NCBI RefSeq assembly: GCF_030066895.1 | Contig: NZ_JASJAV010000030.1 | Coordinates: 124,001-188,000, forward strand | DNA: 64,000 nucleotides | Origin: Breoghania sp. | GTDB lineage: Bacteria > Pseudomonadota > Alphaproteobacteria > Rhizobiales > Stappiaceae | Reading direction: 5' to 3' | Shown: positions 62,939 to 64,000 of the stretch, piece by piece | Layout of the letters: every line of letters starts with the position of its first letter | How positions within the stretch are numbered: the stretch's first letter is position 1 | Position numbers and translations under genes: made by a program | Notes under the pieces: model-generated | The model's database searches: none | The model's input: the letters and a program-made list of their open reading frames with translations, nothing else | Told to the model about the DNA's origin: nothing

Positions 62939-63290
62939 TTTATTCAAGCCCCGCTCAGGAAGACGTCCGACGCTTGCGCGGTCAGGGCATGTGTTGGAAT
63001 CGGGGCGCTCTGCGGGCCCGCATTCAGGCAAATAGCACGATCGCCGGGGCGCCACCACACGCGCCGCGCAAGACGATTACTGGTCTCGAATTGTAATTAA
63101 TGTCTATCCGAACGTTTTCCAATACGTATATTCTACAATTTTAAATAATATTAATGGAAAAATTTTGAATAACAAATATTATTACAGTATTCATCGCGTA
63201 ATTATTTTTTTATATACAACATTTATTCCAATTATAAACGTCAGATTAACTTTATACTTTTATGCATGTCCGTATCAATTTGTCAATTAC
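62939..63290. other. Gene-free spacer with an A+T-rich tract (352 bp)
   Basis: The first ~150 bp are GC-rich without a gene. From about 63088 to 63290 the DNA becomes strongly A+T-rich, with runs such as ATTATTTTTTTATATAC, unlike anything else in the window. It is divergent spacer between the amidotransferase remnant and the response-regulator gene and probably holds the latter's promoter. Confidence 0.6.
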
Positions 63291-64000
63291 GTGTATACGT
63301 CGAGGCTCCTGGGGGAGCCAATATCAATCAGTTCACATAGTTCCTCTTCGTCAGATCGAGTTCATTCCGCCGCTACAAAACGGATCCTCATCACCGAAGA
63401 TTCTCCGGTCACTCAAGACATTCTCAAGCTCGTGCTTTCCACCAAGGGGCACGAGGTCCACATCGCCCATGACGGCAAGGCGGCGCTCAAGATGCTGCTG
63501 GAGGAGCCGTTCGACCTGGCGCTGATGGATTACCACCTGCCGGGCCTGACCGGCACCGAGGTGGTGGCGCAGTTTCTGGAACAGCACGGGGGCGACGTCC
63601 GGCCGGTCTTCGTCGCCATGACCGCCGATCCCGACACGCTCGAAGCAGAAGGCAGGATGCGCGACGTGTTTGCGCGGATCTTCGCCAAGCCGTTCGATTT
63701 CGACGAGCTGCTGGATTTTCTGGAAACGCTGAATTCCGAAAAGCACGCCACGCCGCCTTCCCCTCCGCCCCCGCCGTTGAAAGAGGACGCGGAAGAGAGC
63801 ACGGAGACGGAAGGCTCGACAGTGAACCGCGTGGTTCCCTTGCGCGCCCGCCCTTCCGGCTATACGCAGAACCAGCCACTCTTCTGGCCGCGGGATATCG
63901 GCCCGGCCGGATTTTCCGTCGAAGCGCGCAAGCGCATGACGAGCGGCGGCGACTACGACATGGTCGTGCTCACCGAGCCCGCCACCGTCTCGGACCTGCG
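63291..64000 (+). CDS. Response regulator receiver-domain protein (3' end beyond window)
   Basis: A CheY-like receiver domain starts at KRILITEDSPVTQDILKLVL (about 63377) with acidic residues ED, phospho-acceptor Asp in LALMDYHLPGLTG, Thr in VAMTAD and Lys in FAKPFDF. It is followed by a Pro-rich linker (PPSPPPPP) and a segment containing SGGDYDMVVLTEP at the window edge. The start is unclear: no ATG precedes the domain in frame; GTG 63291 is the only good candidate and would add ~29 Ser-rich residues. Effector domain not visible. Confidence 0.75.
   Translation, partial: MYTSRLLGEPISISSHSSSSSDRVHSAATKRILITEDSPVTQDILKLVLSTKGHEVHIAHDGKAALKMLLEEPFDLALMDYHLPGLTGTEVVAQFLEQHGGDVRPVFVAMTADPDTLEAEGRMRDVFARIFAKPFDFDELLDFLETLNSEKHATPPSPPPPPLKEDAEESTETEGSTVNRVVPLRARPSGYTQNQPLFWPRDIGPAGFSVEARKRMTSGGDYDMVVLTEPATVSDL

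Noticed and set aside
63088..63290. Insertion-sequence remnant in the A+T-rich tract
   Set aside because: No transposase fragment, terminal inverted repeats or target duplication could be found.

Overview
The window is high-GC DNA, most likely from an alphaproteobacterium. The reasons are the GC bias, a homoprotocatechuate (hpa) catabolic block, and ~105-bp intergenic palindromes of the GTCA-TTCCCGCGAA type common in marine and plant-associated alphaproteobacteria. About 55 kb (positions 1 to ~55,400) is one secondary-metabolite locus, a trans-acyltransferase (trans-AT) polyketide cluster. The last ~8.5 kb is ordinary chromosome.

Core operon, minus strand, 39,744 down to 1: two SyrD/PvdE-type ABC exporters, an AT–PfaD-type enoylreductase fusion, a 6,848-residue PKS (PKS1), a flavin monooxygenase, and a second giant PKS (PKS2) that runs off the left edge after at least 4,078 residues. 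Most joints are ATGA stop/start overlaps, so the genes are probably translated as one coupled unit. PKS1 reads KS-DH-KR-ACP | KS-B-ACP | KS-KR-ACP | KS-(dead ACP)-MT-ACP | KS-ECH-ECH-ACP-ACP | KS-DH*. PKS2 reads ACP | KS-DH-KR-ACP | KS-ACP | KS-DH-ACP | KS-... The sixth module is split over the two proteins, with the monooxygenase gene between them.

Divergent plus-strand pair, 40,205–42,508: a stand-alone ACP and an asparagine-synthetase-like amidotransferase. A free ACP, this amidotransferase and a PKS opening with KS-DH-KR-ACP / KS-B-ACP / KS-KR-ACP form the set that builds the glutarimide headgroup in the migrastatin/cycloheximide/gladiofungin/sesbanimide class. I infer that the product is a glutarimide polyketide. 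A sesbanimide-like compound is attractive because those come from alphaproteobacteria, but that is not proven by the sequence.

Tailoring block, minus strand, 47,303 to 42,472: a P450 followed by a beta-branching cassette (HMG synthase, donor ACP, decarboxylating KS, ECH1). ECH2 sits inside PKS1 module 5, whose twin ACPs are the only ones carrying the beta-branching tryptophan. Next come a PptH-like metallophosphoesterase, an Sfp-type phosphopantetheinyl transferase, a discrete acyltransferase, three more tandem P450s (two with altered I-helix motifs) and a FkbM methyltransferase.

Right flank: an Lrp/AsnC regulator and a ridA–cysteine-desulfhydrase operon sharing a TCATATGA-centred palindrome; an hpa block (two FAH-family enzymes, a disrupted hpaE, hpaR); a frameshifted class I glutamine amidotransferase gene; an AT-rich gap; and the start of a response-regulator gene that leaves the window. 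I saw no tRNA, rRNA, CRISPR array or transposase.
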